Part shown: piece after piece, positions 11,427-19,273 of the stretch
Position numbering within the stretch: position 1 is the first letter of the stretch
Layout: each line of letters opens with the position of its first letter
Assembly: GCF_000518265.1 (NCBI RefSeq)
Contig: NZ_JADG01000009.1
Span: 186,001-250,000 of the forward strand
From: Actinomadura oligospora ATCC 43269
GTDB taxonomy: Bacteria; Actinomycetota; Actinomycetes; Streptosporangiales; Streptosporangiaceae
Direction of reading: 5' to 3'
DNA length: 64,000 bases
Made by a program: the position numbers and the translations under genes
The notes under the pieces: model-generated
The model's database searches: none
What the model was told of the DNA's origin: nothing
What the model saw: the letters and a program-made list of their open reading frames with translations, nothing else

Positions 11427-11455
11427 GTCCAACCGTTCAGGATGAATGGTTGGAC
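11427..11455. promoter_or_regulatory. Inverted repeat, candidate operator of the P450-NRPS unit
   Basis: GTCCAACCGTTC (11427-11438) and GAATGGTTGGAC (11444-11455) match as inverted arms at 11 of 12 positions around a 5-nt spacer. It lies about 160-190 bp upstream of the P450 start and is not followed by a T-run, so it looks more like a dimeric regulator site than a terminator. The regulator is unknown. Confidence 0.45.
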
Positions 11456-11500
11456 ACGCCCTTGGACCGAAACACCCCTGGACACAAAAACCCCCGCACA

Positions 11501-11550
11501 CACTCACCGCCCGCGGGCCGGTTTTTGTGCCGGTCCGCAGGCGGTGAGTG
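11501..11550 (-). terminator. Hairpin terminator of the efflux operon
   Basis: Arms 11501-11521 and 11530-11550 pair along 21 bp with two non-canonical positions and an 8-nt loop. Read on the minus strand the stem is followed after about 10 nt by a run of five T. It ends transcription coming from the permease gene and separates it from the P450 unit. Confidence 0.7.
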
Positions 11551-11627
11551 CCACGGGGGTCGAGACGCCGGGAAGCGCGCGAAATCAGATCAGGCGGTGG
11601 TGGCCGGGTCAGGCGGTAGTAGCCGGG

Positions 11628-12866
11628 TCAGGCGGTGGTGAGGGCGACCGTCGGGGACACCCGCGCCGCCCGCGCCGCCGGGTAGATCCCGGCGATGGTG
11701 CCGATGACGAGCGTCGCGCCGATCCCGCCGAACAGTGCCCAGGACGGCACGACCGGCGGCCAGCCCCGGTACGAGGCGAACGCGAAGGTCGCCGCCGCGC
11801 CCAGCACCGCGCCCACCACGCCGCCGAGCGCCGACAGCAGCAGCGACTCGGCGAGGAACTGGGTGCGGACCTGGCCGCGGGTCGCGCCGAGCGAACGCCG
11901 CAGGCCGATCTCGCGGCGGCGCTCCAGCACCGAGATCACCATCGTGTTCGCCACCCCGACGCCGCCGACCAGCAGCGCGACCGCGCCGAGGCCGAGCAGC
12001 AGGTTGGTGAACGCCCCGGCCGCCGCCGCCTTGGCCGCCAGCGCGTCCGACGGACGGCTCACCTCCACCTGCTCGGGGTTGCGCGGGTTGATGGTGCGCG
12101 GCAGCACGGACCGGACGTCCCGCACCGCCGTGTCGGCCGACCGCTCGTAGATCGTGGTCGGGTGCCCGTCGAAGCCCAGGTAGCGGGCCGCGGCGTCCCA
12201 GCCCACCAGCGCCGAGCGGTCCACCTCGGGCGCGAGGGGCAGCGGGTTCAGCACGCCCACCACGGTGAACCAGCGGTCGCCGATCCACACCTGACGTCCG
12301 ACCTTCTGCACGCCGAGCCGCCGGGCGCTCTCCGCGCCGAGCACCACGGCCGGATACCGCTGGGTGGCCGAGTCGAGCCACACCCCGGTCCGCATCGAGC
12401 CGTCCAGGGTGTGCAGCAGGTCCGCCCCGGTCGCCTGCACCGCGATGCCGCTGGTGTTCGCCTTGTCGATGTAGTTGGTGCGGCGCACCGACGCGTCGGT
12501 GCGCCCGGTCGCCGAGGCCTCGGTGACCGGCCCGATCCGCCGGGTCATCTCCACCGAGCTCGTCGGCAGCTTGGCGTCCTCGCCGAACAGGGTCCGGCCG
12601 GGCTGGGCGGTCAGCATGTTGGTGCCGAGCGTGTCGAGCTGGTGCAGCAGCTGCTCCTTGCTCGACGCCGAGATCCCGATGACCGCGACCATCGTCGCGA
12701 TGCCGATCGCGATCCCCAGCGCCGACAGGAACACCCGGGTCGGACGGGCACGCAGGCCCGTCATCCCGACACGCACCACGTCCCGGCCGCTCATCCGGGC
12801 CGGGACCAGCCGGGGCCGCCGCCCGCCCTGGCCCGTCCGCCCGTCCCGGCCCGTCCGCCCGTTCAC
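11628..12866 (-). CDS. MacB/FtsX-type ABC transporter permease
   Basis: 412 residues from GTG 12866, which overlaps the stop of the ATPase gene as GTGA. One N-terminal membrane segment (after RARPTRVFLSALG), a MacB-like periplasmic domain of about 200 residues, and three C-terminal helices with the FtsX-type stretch VLERRREIGLRRSLGATRG. The first 24 residues are Gly/Arg-rich; ATG 12794 (MSGRDVVRVG) would remove them and is a possible start. Last gene of lipoprotein-fusion protein-ATPase-permease. The family couples ATP hydrolysis to extrusion of peptides, lipoproteins or antibiotics from the outer face of the membrane. Confidence 0.92.
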   Translation of the reverse strand: MNGRTGRDGRTGQGGRRPRLVPARMSGRDVVRVGMTGLRARPTRVFLSALGIAIGIATMVAVIGISASSKEQLLHQLDTLGTNMLTAQPGRTLFGEDAKLPTSSVEMTRRIGPVTEASATGRTDASVRRTNYIDKANTSGIAVQATGADLLHTLDGSMRTGVWLDSATQRYPAVVLGAESARRLGVQKVGRQVWIGDRWFTVVGVLNPLPLAPEVDRSALVGWDAAARYLGFDGHPTTIYERSADTAVRDVRSVLPRTINPRNPEQVEVSRPSDALAAKAAAAGAFTNLLLGLGAVALLVGGVGVANTMVISVLERRREIGLRRSLGATRGQVRTQFLAESLLLSALGGVVGAVLGAAATFAFASYRGWPPVVPSWALFGGIGATLVIGTIAGIYPAARAARVSPTVALTTA

Positions 12867-13618
12867 CGCGCGGCTCCGCGCAGCTCGGCGAGCGCCTGGC
12901 GGCCGGTGCCGGGACCGTCGTCCGACACGATCAGGCCGTCGCGGACCCGGACGCGGCGCGCGGCCCACTCGGCGATCTCCATGTCGTGGGTGATCACCAC
13001 GATCGTGGTGCCCGCCCGGTGCAGGTCGCGCAGCACCTCCAGGACCTCCGCGCCGGACCGCGTGTCGAGGTTGCCGGTCGGCTCGTCGGCGAGGAGCAGC
13101 TCCGGCTCCCCGACCACCGCCCGCGCGACCGCGACGCGCTGCTGCTCGCCGCCGGACATCTGGTGCGGACGGTGCCCGACGCGGTGCCCGAGCCCGACCC
13201 GCTCCAGCGCGGCCCGCGCCAGCTCGCGCCGCGTGCGCAGCGGGACGCCCCGGTACAGCAGCCCGTCGGCGACGTTGTCGAGGGCGCTCACCCCGACGGC
13301 GAGGTGGAACCCCTGGAACACGAACCCGATGTGGCGGGCCCGCAGCGCCGACAGCTCCCGGTCCGACAGCTCGGCGACGTCGTATCCGGCGATACTGACG
13401 GTTCCGCCCGACGGCCGGTCCAGCGTGCCGACGACGTGCAGCATCGTGCTCTTGCCCGACCCGGACGGGCCGACGATGGCGGCCAGCTCGCCGCGCTCGA
13501 CGAGCAGGTCCACCCCGCGCAGCGCCTGCACGTCGCCGGGGTAGACCTTGGTGACGCCGCCGAGTTCGATGATCGCCGAGTCCTCCGCGTCCTCGCGCGG
13601 CGCGTTCTCCGGTGTCAT
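12863..13618 (-). CDS. MacB/LolD-type ABC transporter ATP-binding protein
   Basis: 251 residues: Walker A GPSGSGKST, Q-loop in FVFQGFHL, signature MSGGEQQR, Walker B LLLADEPTGNLDT and switch His in VITHD. ATG 13618 overlaps the stop of the membrane-fusion gene (ATGA) and its own stop overlaps the permease start, so all three are translationally coupled. It powers the adjacent permease. Confidence 0.95.
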   Translation of the reverse strand: MTPENAPREDAEDSAIIELGGVTKVYPGDVQALRGVDLLVERGELAAIVGPSGSGKSTMLHVVGTLDRPSGGTVSIAGYDVAELSDRELSALRARHIGFVFQGFHLAVGVSALDNVADGLLYRGVPLRTRRELARAALERVGLGHRVGHRPHQMSGGEQQRVAVARAVVGEPELLLADEPTGNLDTRSGAEVLEVLRDLHRAGTTIVVITHDMEIAEWAARRVRVRDGLIVSDDGPGTGRQALAELRGAAR

Positions 13619-14910
13619 GACGTGGGCACCCCGACCTTCATGCCCTCGCGCAGCCCCGCCCCGGTGATCTGCACCCGGCCGGAGCCGAACTGGCCGAGCT
13701 GCACCGGGACGACGCGGCTGGCCGTCCCCTCCACCACCTCGACGCCGAAGCCGCCCTCGCGCAGGCCGAGCAGCGCCTCGATCGGCACCGACAGCACGCC
13801 GCGCACCCGCGCCGACTCCATGTCGACGGTGACGGGCGCCTGGTCGAGGTTGCCGGTGCCGCCGCGGTCCAGGGTGATGTCGACGTCGATCGTCGAGCTG
13901 TCCTTGTTGCTCTGGTCCTTGCCGGCCTTGGCCACCGTCCCGACACGGGTGATGTGGCCGGCGGCGCGGCGTCCGTTGGGCAGCGCGACGCTGACCGCCG
14001 CGCCCTTGCGGGCGAGGCTCTGCTTGGAGGCGTCCAGGTCCACGTGGACGACCGAGCGGGTGTCGCTGACCGTCAGGATCGGCCGTCCCCTGCCGGTCGG
14101 CTGCCCGGCGGGGCTCTTGATCTCGCTGATCCGGACCGGGCCCGGCTCGAACACCACCTGGCTCGCGTCCACGCTGCCGGTCTCGGGCAGCCCCATGTCG
14201 TGCTGCCAGTCCTCCACGGCGGCGGTCGTCGCGGACGTGAAGTCCTTGTCGACGGTCATGTCGTCGCCGTAGCCGAGGTCCCTGAGGTTCTGCTCCAGCT
14301 CCCTGACGTCCGGGCCGTCGTCCACGCCCGCGCTGAGGGTCCGGTAGAGCGGCAGGGACCCGTACATCAGGACGACCCGCTTGTTGTCGATCCGGTACAG
14401 CGTCTTGCCCTGCCTGATCGTGGAGCCCTCGGCGGGCGTCTTGGTGACCGTGCCGGACGAGCCGGACACGAGCGCCCGGCTGTCGGAGTAGGTCAGCTTC
14501 CCGTCCACCGACTCGGTGTCGGCGACGTCGCCCTTGGTGATCGCCGCGGTGGCGGTCGGGAGCGAGGACTTGGGCGCGGGCGCCCCGCCGTCGTCCCGGG
14601 TGAGGACGTACGCCGTCGAGGCGCCCACGACCGCGACGACCGCGAGCCCGGCCACGATCACCTGGCGGCGTCGCCGCCGGTGGGAGGCGATGACGGCCCG
14701 GGGAGCCGGGGACGTGGGCGGCGGCGACGCCGCGAGCGCGGACTCCCCCGGCCGGTCCCCGTTCGTCTCGCCCTGGCCGTCCGCCGCGAAGAGGCCGCCG
14801 GTGGCGGTCCGCCCGTCCTGCGGGTCCGGGGCGCTGAGGCCGTCGGTTCCCGGTCGTCCGCCGGGTTCGGCCGGCCCGGCCTGCCCCGGTGGACCTGTCA
14901 GCGGGTTCAA
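13615..14910 (-). CDS. Efflux membrane-fusion protein with peptidoglycan-binding domain
   Basis: 431 residues. A Pro/Gly-rich cytoplasmic head of about 80 residues and HRRRRRQ lead into one transmembrane helix (about 84-103). Outside follow a split lipoyl/beta-barrel fold of the HlyD/MacA type, interrupted at about 197-247 by a PG_binding_1-like segment (DVRELEQNLRDLGY). The start is taken as TTG 14910, overlapping the lipoprotein stop as TTGA; the frame is open further 5' but there it runs inside the lipoprotein gene. It links the transporter to the cell wall in a Gram-positive envelope. Confidence 0.88.
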   Translation of the reverse strand: MNPLTGPPGQAGPAEPGGRPGTDGLSAPDPQDGRTATGGLFAADGQGETNGDRPGESALAASPPPTSPAPRAVIASHRRRRRQVIVAGLAVVAVVGASTAYVLTRDDGGAPAPKSSLPTATAAITKGDVADTESVDGKLTYSDSRALVSGSSGTVTKTPAEGSTIRQGKTLYRIDNKRVVLMYGSLPLYRTLSAGVDDGPDVRELEQNLRDLGYGDDMTVDKDFTSATTAAVEDWQHDMGLPETGSVDASQVVFEPGPVRISEIKSPAGQPTGRGRPILTVSDTRSVVHVDLDASKQSLARKGAAVSVALPNGRRAAGHITRVGTVAKAGKDQSNKDSSTIDVDITLDRGGTGNLDQAPVTVDMESARVRGVLSVPIEALLGLREGGFGVEVVEGTASRVVPVQLGQFGSGRVQITGAGLREGMKVGVPTS

Positions 14911-15416
14911 TTCCCACCCCCGGGCAGGAAGTGGTTGCACTGCTGCTGCGCGGCCTGCAGCTTGTCGCGGGACGCGCCGCTCGGGATCTGCATCTGCCCG
15001 CCGGGGCCCGGGTCGGGGATGTTCACGCCGTGCTCGCGCATGCACTTGGTGAACTTCAGCATCGCGTCCTGCACCTTCGGGTCGTTCGGATTGATCGGCC
15101 CGCCGCCCTGCTGCATGATCGGCTGGCACTTCTGCGTCGCCGCCTGGAGCTTGCTCTTGTCCACCCCGGTGTCGGTGATCCGGGCGGGCTGGCCGGGCTG
15201 CGGGTCGGGCATGTTGATGCCGTTCTGCCGCATGCACTGCGCGAACTTGACCTGCGCGTCCTGGGGGTTGGCGGGGGCCGCCGACGAGGCGTTGCCCGCG
15301 TTGCTCGGCTGGCCGCCGCCGCTGGCCACGCCGTCGTCCTTCTTGTCGCCGCCGCAGGCCGACATTCCCAGCACGAGCGGCACCAGAACGGACAGGAACA
15401 TCACTCGGTTTCTCAT
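14907..15416 (-). CDS. Secreted lipoprotein with duplicated Cys motif
   Basis: 169 residues. A signal peptide ends in a lipobox with Cys21 (LGMSAC). The mature part holds two copies of one unit of about 55 residues: FAQCMRQNGINMPDP and FTKCMREHGVNIPDP, each followed by a second Cys (ATQKC, AQQQC) and a Gly-rich linker. First gene of the efflux operon and divergent from the response regulator. ATG 15416 gives better spacing to GGAAGG than ATG 15419. No function is established; an extracytoplasmic partner of the efflux pump is inferred. Confidence 0.88.
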   Translation of the reverse strand: MRNRVMFLSVLVPLVLGMSACGGDKKDDGVASGGGQPSNAGNASSAAPANPQDAQVKFAQCMRQNGINMPDPQPGQPARITDTGVDKSKLQAATQKCQPIMQQGGGPINPNDPKVQDAMLKFTKCMREHGVNIPDPGPGGQMQIPSGASRDKLQAAQQQCNHFLPGGGN

Positions 15417-15475
15417 CATCGCCTTCCCGCCGAGGACGCCCTGCCCGCGGCGAACCCCATTAGAGCGACGACCTG

Positions 15476-15512
15476 TTTAAGCTGGGTTTAAGAACTCCTG
15501 ACCTGCGATAAT
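15476..15512 (+). promoter_or_regulatory. OmpR-type direct repeat with -10 box
   Basis: TTTAAG occurs at 15476-15481 and again at 15487-15492, exactly 11 bp apart, inside CTGTTTAAG/GGGTTTAAG. A GATAAT -10 box lies at 15507-15512, so the repeat takes the place of the -35 element, the usual arrangement for a promoter activated by an OmpR/PhoB-family regulator. It sits 80-115 bp upstream of the response regulator and 60-76 bp upstream of the divergent lipoprotein gene, so it could serve either or both. Confidence 0.6.
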
Positions 15513-15591
15513 CCGCCCCAGTGCGCTTTATCCCCGATTAATGCCCCGCACGCGATCATGTCCCTGGCCGAACGACCAGCGGAAGGACGAC

Positions 15592-16245
15592 ATGCGCATA
15601 CTGATCGTCGAGGACGAGGAGATGCTCGCGGACGCCACCGCCGAGGGGCTGCGCGACCAGGCCATCGCCGTGGACGTCTCCTACGACGGCGAGGACGCCC
15701 TCTACCGCACCAGCTACAACGACTACGACGTCATCGTCCTCGACCGGGACCTGCCCGGCGTGCACGGCGACGACGTGTGCCGCGAGCTGGTGCGGGGCCC
15801 GAGCACCGCGCGCATCCTCATGCTGACCGCGGCCGACGAGGTCGACGACGTCATCGAGGGACTGTCCCTGGGTGCCGACGACTACCTCACCAAGCCGTTC
15901 GCGTTCGGGGAGCTGGTGGCGCGGGTCCGCGCGCTCGGCCGCCGCTCCGCGCCGCCGCTGCCGCCCGTCCTCGAACGCGGCGGCGTCCGGCTGGACCCGA
16001 AGGACCGCACCGTGACCCGCGACGGACGGCCCGTCGCGCTCACCAACAAGGAGTTCCTGGTGCTGGAGGAGCTGCTGCGCGCCGAGGGCGGGGTGGTCAG
16101 CGTGGAGGACCTGCTGGCCCGCGCGTGGGACGACCGGATCGACCCGTTCAGCAACGTCGTCCGCGTCATCGTCGCCACGCTCCGCAAGAAACTCGGCGAC
16201 CCGCAGGTCATCCACACCGTCACCGGCGCGGGATACCGGCTGTGA
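15592..16245 (+). CDS. OmpR/PhoB-family response regulator
   Basis: 217 residues: receiver domain with acidic pocket EDEE, phospho-acceptor Asp51 (VIVLDRDLPG) and Lys101 (TKPF), then a winged-helix DNA-binding domain (about 125-217, ending VIHTVTGAGYRL). ATG 15592 is chosen for GGAAGG 7 nt upstream and because the frame upstream shows no receiver sequence. Overlaps the kinase by GTGA. Expected to control the divergent efflux operon and itself. Confidence 0.95.
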   Translation: MRILIVEDEEMLADATAEGLRDQAIAVDVSYDGEDALYRTSYNDYDVIVLDRDLPGVHGDDVCRELVRGPSTARILMLTAADEVDDVIEGLSLGADDYLTKPFAFGELVARVRALGRRSAPPLPPVLERGGVRLDPKDRTVTRDGRPVALTNKEFLVLEELLRAEGGVVSVEDLLARAWDDRIDPFSNVVRVIVATLRKKLGDPQVIHTVTGAGYRL

Positions 16246-17495
16246 AGCGGCCCGCCCCGAAACGACCCGCCCCGAGACGGCCCACGCTGAGGCCATCGTC
16301 CCTGAAGCGGCCGGCGGTGAAGCCGATGCGGCTCAGCCTGCGGACGCGGCTCAGCCTCGTCTACGGGTCGCTGTTCTTCGGCACGGCGGTCCTGCTGGTC
16401 GCGGTCACCTACCTGTTCACGGTGTGGGCGGTCAACGCCAAGTTCCACACGAGCCTGCCCGGACGGCAGCGTCCCGCCAACCAGCCGTACTTCTTCGGCG
16501 GCCCCGACATCGAGCACGAGCTGACCGAGCGCCGCCGGGAGATCCTGCACGGCCTGCTCCAGGTGTCGATCGTGGCCACCCTCCTGCTCGGCGCGCTCGC
16601 CTTCGTCATGGGCTACTACCTGGCCGGGCGGATGCTCCGCCCCCTGCACACCGTCACCACGACCGCACGGCGCCTGTCGGAGACCACCCTGCACGAGCGG
16701 ATCGGCCTGGACGGTCCGCGCGACGAGGTGAAGGAGCTCGCCGACACCTTCGACCAGATGCTGGACCGCCTGCACCGGGCGTTCGACTCGCAGCGGCGGT
16801 TCATCGCCAACGCGTCCCACGAGCTGCGCACCCCGCTCGCCCTCAGCCGGACCGCGATCGAGGTCGTGCTCGCCCGTCCGGGGACCACCTCCGAGACCCG
16901 GCTGCTGTGCGACCGGCTGCTGGCCGCCAACACCCGGCACGAACGGCTCATCGACGGCCTGCTCACCCTCGCGCGATCCGAGCGGGAGCTGCGCAGCCCG
17001 GTGCCCCTGGACGTCCGGGACCTCGCGGCGGACGCGATCGGCCAGCTGCATCCGGTCGCCACGCGCGAGGACGTGACCCTGCACGCCGACCTCGCGTCCG
17101 GCCCCGCCGTGGGGGACCCGGTGCTGCTGGAGCGGTCGATCGTGAACCTGGTCGAGAACGCGATCCGCTACAACGTGCCCGACGGCCACGTGTGGGTGCG
17201 CTGCGGCGTGCTGGACGGCTCGACGTTCGTCGCGGTGGACAACACCGGCCCCGTGGTCTCGCCCGAGAACGCCGAGACGATCTTCAAGCCGTTCGAGCGC
17301 CTCCGCGGTCCCCGGCGCGGCGGCGAGCGCGGCGCGGGGCTCGGGCTGTCCATCGTCCGCGCGGTCCTGGAGGCGCACGACGGGACGGCCCGGGCGCGCC
17401 CCCGCGACGAGGGCGGCCTCACCGTCACCCTGCGGCTGCCGACCGCCCGGCTCCCGGCGTCGCCGCGCGCGGCGTCCGCGCGGTCTCGGCCGTGA
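16242..17495 (+). CDS. Sensor histidine kinase, OmpR-partner type
   Basis: 417 residues from GTG 16242 (GTGA overlap with the regulator). A basic, repetitive head (KRPAPKRPAPRRP) precedes TM1 (about 41-64), a short extracytoplasmic loop (about 65-105), TM2 (106-128), a HAMP linker, the dimerisation box ASHELRTPL with phospho-acceptor His193, and a catalytic domain with NLVENAIRYN and GAGLGLSIV. ATG 16326 would omit the basic head and is an alternative. The 3' end overlaps the convergent aminotransferase gene by 71 bp. Confidence 0.93.
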   Translation: MKRPAPKRPAPRRPTLRPSSLKRPAVKPMRLSLRTRLSLVYGSLFFGTAVLLVAVTYLFTVWAVNAKFHTSLPGRQRPANQPYFFGGPDIEHELTERRREILHGLLQVSIVATLLLGALAFVMGYYLAGRMLRPLHTVTTTARRLSETTLHERIGLDGPRDEVKELADTFDQMLDRLHRAFDSQRRFIANASHELRTPLALSRTAIEVVLARPGTTSETRLLCDRLLAANTRHERLIDGLLTLARSERELRSPVPLDVRDLAADAIGQLHPVATREDVTLHADLASGPAVGDPVLLERSIVNLVENAIRYNVPDGHVWVRCGVLDGSTFVAVDNTGPVVSPENAETIFKPFERLRGPRRGGERGAGLGLSIVRAVLEAHDGTARARPRDEGGLTVTLRLPTARLPASPRAASARSRP

Positions 17496-18795
17496 CGAAC
17501 GCCTTCAGCCGGGCGATCCCGTCCGCGATCAGCTCCGGTTCCAGGTAGCTGGACGACAGGCGCAGCTGCCGGCTGCCGTCGCCGCCCACGAAGAAGGCGT
17601 CCATGGGCGTCCACAGCACGCCGAACTCCCCCGCCGACCGTTCCAGCGCCGCGTTGTCCGCGACGAAGGGGACGGTCAGCACGGTGAAGAACCCGCCTTC
17701 CGGACGGTTCCAGGTCACTCCGCAGCCAGGCGGGAAGTGTCGTTCCAGCTCGTTCAGGACGGTCTGGAGGTTGCGCCGGTAGAAGGCGATGCCACGGGCG
17801 TTGGCGTCCCGCAGCCGGCGGCCGTGCCGGATGAGCATCCCCCCGATGACGGCCTGGCTCAGCGACGGGGTGTTCACCGTGACCATGCTCTTGATCTTGG
17901 CGAGTTCGTCCGCCAGCAGGCCCCGCGGCCCCTCGGCCCCGGCGACGACCTGGTCGGCGAGCACGTACCCGAGGCGCGCGCCGGGGAAGCAGGTCTTGGC
18001 GAACGATCCGAGGTAGACGACCGAGCCGTCCCGGTCGAGGGACTTCAGCGTGGGCCGCGCGACACCGTCACGGCTGAAGAACCCGTAAGGGTTGTCCTCG
18101 ATGACGACCAGTTCCGCCTCGGCCGCGACGTCCAGCAGCCGCCGCCGCGCGTCCACCGGCATGCTCGCGCCCGAGGGGTTGGCGAAGTCCGGCACCACGT
18201 AGAAGGCCCGGGGACGCCGTCCCTGGGCCACCTCCCGCCGCGCCACCGCCCGCAGGGTCTCCGGGTCCACCCCGTCCGGCCCCTCGGGCACCGGCACGAC
18301 GCGGACGTCCAGCAGCCGCGCCGCCCCGGTGATCCCGATGTAGCACGGCGAACTGACCAGCAGCACGTCGTCGGGCTCGGCGAACAGGGCCCGCAGGACC
18401 AGGAACATCCCCTCCTGCGCGCCGACCGTGACCACGACCCCCTCGGCGTCGACCTCGATCCCCTCGTCGTGGGCCAGCATCTCGACGAGCAGCCGGTGGA
18501 TCTGCCCCTTGGTCCGCCCGTACTGGAACAGCGAGGTCCTGACCTCGCGTTCCGTCCACCCCTGGTCCCGCAGGTGCCCCATGAAGGCGTCCAGGTACTC
18601 GTGGATCACCTCGGGTTCGAACAACTCCTCGTAGGGCCGCCCGGGCGCGAGCGAGATCGCCTCGGGATACCTGGAGGTGACCTCGTTCAGGAAGTTCATG
18701 GTGTCGAGCACCGGATCCGAGAGCGACCCGTGCAACGCCTCGGCCGCCACCGTCCACCGCGTCCGTTCCCCGACACCCACCGCAACCCCACCCAC
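17425..18795 (-). CDS. PLP-dependent aminotransferase, class I/II (fold type I)
   Basis: 456 residues from GTG 18795, which has GGAGG 6 nt upstream. Aminotransferase features: cofactor-stacking region VGAQEGMFLVLRALF, Asn/Pro loop VPDFANPSG, cofactor Asp in VVIEDNPYG, Schiff-base Lys in SFAKTCFPGARLGY. No DNA-binding domain is present, so it is not a MocR regulator. The overall pattern resembles aminotransferases that make non-proteinogenic amino acids (HpgT-like) as well as general 2-aminoadipate/valine types; substrate is not determinable. It could supply the NRPS 10 kb away, but a housekeeping role is equally possible. Confidence 0.9.
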   Translation of the reverse strand: MGGVAVGVGERTRWTVAAEALHGSLSDPVLDTMNFLNEVTSRYPEAISLAPGRPYEELFEPEVIHEYLDAFMGHLRDQGWTEREVRTSLFQYGRTKGQIHRLLVEMLAHDEGIEVDAEGVVVTVGAQEGMFLVLRALFAEPDDVLLVSSPCYIGITGAARLLDVRVVPVPEGPDGVDPETLRAVARREVAQGRRPRAFYVVPDFANPSGASMPVDARRRLLDVAAEAELVVIEDNPYGFFSRDGVARPTLKSLDRDGSVVYLGSFAKTCFPGARLGYVLADQVVAGAEGPRGLLADELAKIKSMVTVNTPSLSQAVIGGMLIRHGRRLRDANARGIAFYRRNLQTVLNELERHFPPGCGVTWNRPEGGFFTVLTVPFVADNAALERSAGEFGVLWTPMDAFFVGGDGSRQLRLSSSYLEPELIADGIARLKAFVTAETARTPRAATPGAGRSAAAG

Positions 18796-18883
18796 CGCGC
18801 ACCTCCGGTTCAGGCCCCAACGCCACGGCGACGCTAACCGTCCCCACCTGTCCAAGTCACCGCCCGCCCCGGGCACGCCCCCT

Positions 18884-18917
18884 ACCGAACCGGCACGACC
18901 GAACCGGCACGGCCGAA
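18884..18917. repeat. Tandem 14-bp repeat, 2.4 copies
   Basis: ACCGAACCGGCACG stands at 18884-18897 and again at 18898-18911 without a mismatch, followed by a partial copy GCCGAA (18912-18917). It lies about 90-120 bp upstream of the aminotransferase start and may be a regulator site or a simple duplication. Confidence 0.7.
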
Positions 18918-18921
18918 GAAG

Positions 18922-18938
18922 CTGACCCTGTGAGTCAG
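18922..18938. promoter_or_regulatory. Short inverted repeat CTGAC-N7-GTCAG
   Basis: CTGAC (18922-18926) and GTCAG (18934-18938) form a small dyad with a 7-nt spacer next to the tandem repeat, between the aminotransferase and a divergent Crp/Fnr gene. Crp-type sites usually have TGTGA/TCACA half-sites, so the match is only suggestive. Confidence 0.3.
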
Positions 18939-19273
18939 AAGACGCAGACGGAATGGGGCGGAAAGGGCAGCATCGAGGACGGGCGGGGTGTCTGCTGAGG
19001 GAGAGCGGGCGCCCGGGGGGCGTCCTCCGAAGGTCACCGAGTCGTCGTGGGAGGTTGCAGGGCAGGAGCCGCAGGAGCGCGCCCCGGCGCGACACGACGG
19101 TTCACCGGCGGCGCCGCGGCGACCGGTAGAAGCGGCCGGCGCCCGCGGCTCGGGCCTCGTCGCCCCACTCCCCCCAACGCCGCGGGCGCCGGTCTTTCCG
19201 TCCCGACACCGCGAGCCCCCTTCCCCGGGGAGGCTCGGAGAACGGACCCCCGTTGATCGACAGGAAAATCCCG

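Larger units (their letters stand above)
11267..11627. other. Intergenic control region between efflux permease and P450
   Basis: 361 bp without a gene. It carries a 12-bp inverted repeat (11427-11455) upstream of the P450 and a long hairpin (11501-11550) downstream of the permease, both listed separately. No clear sigma-70 promoter for the P450 could be fixed by eye. Confidence 0.6.
18796..19273. other. Intergenic region between aminotransferase and Crp regulator
   Basis: About 480 bp between divergent genes with no convincing coding sequence. It contains a perfect tandem 14-bp repeat (18884-18911) followed by a short inverted repeat, both listed; the rest (18940-19250) is plain GC-rich sequence in which I see no clear promoter. 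Confidence 0.6.

Noticed and set aside
17425..18795. Aminotransferase as a MocR/GntR-type regulator
   Set aside because: There is no N-terminal winged helix; the aminotransferase domain fills the protein.
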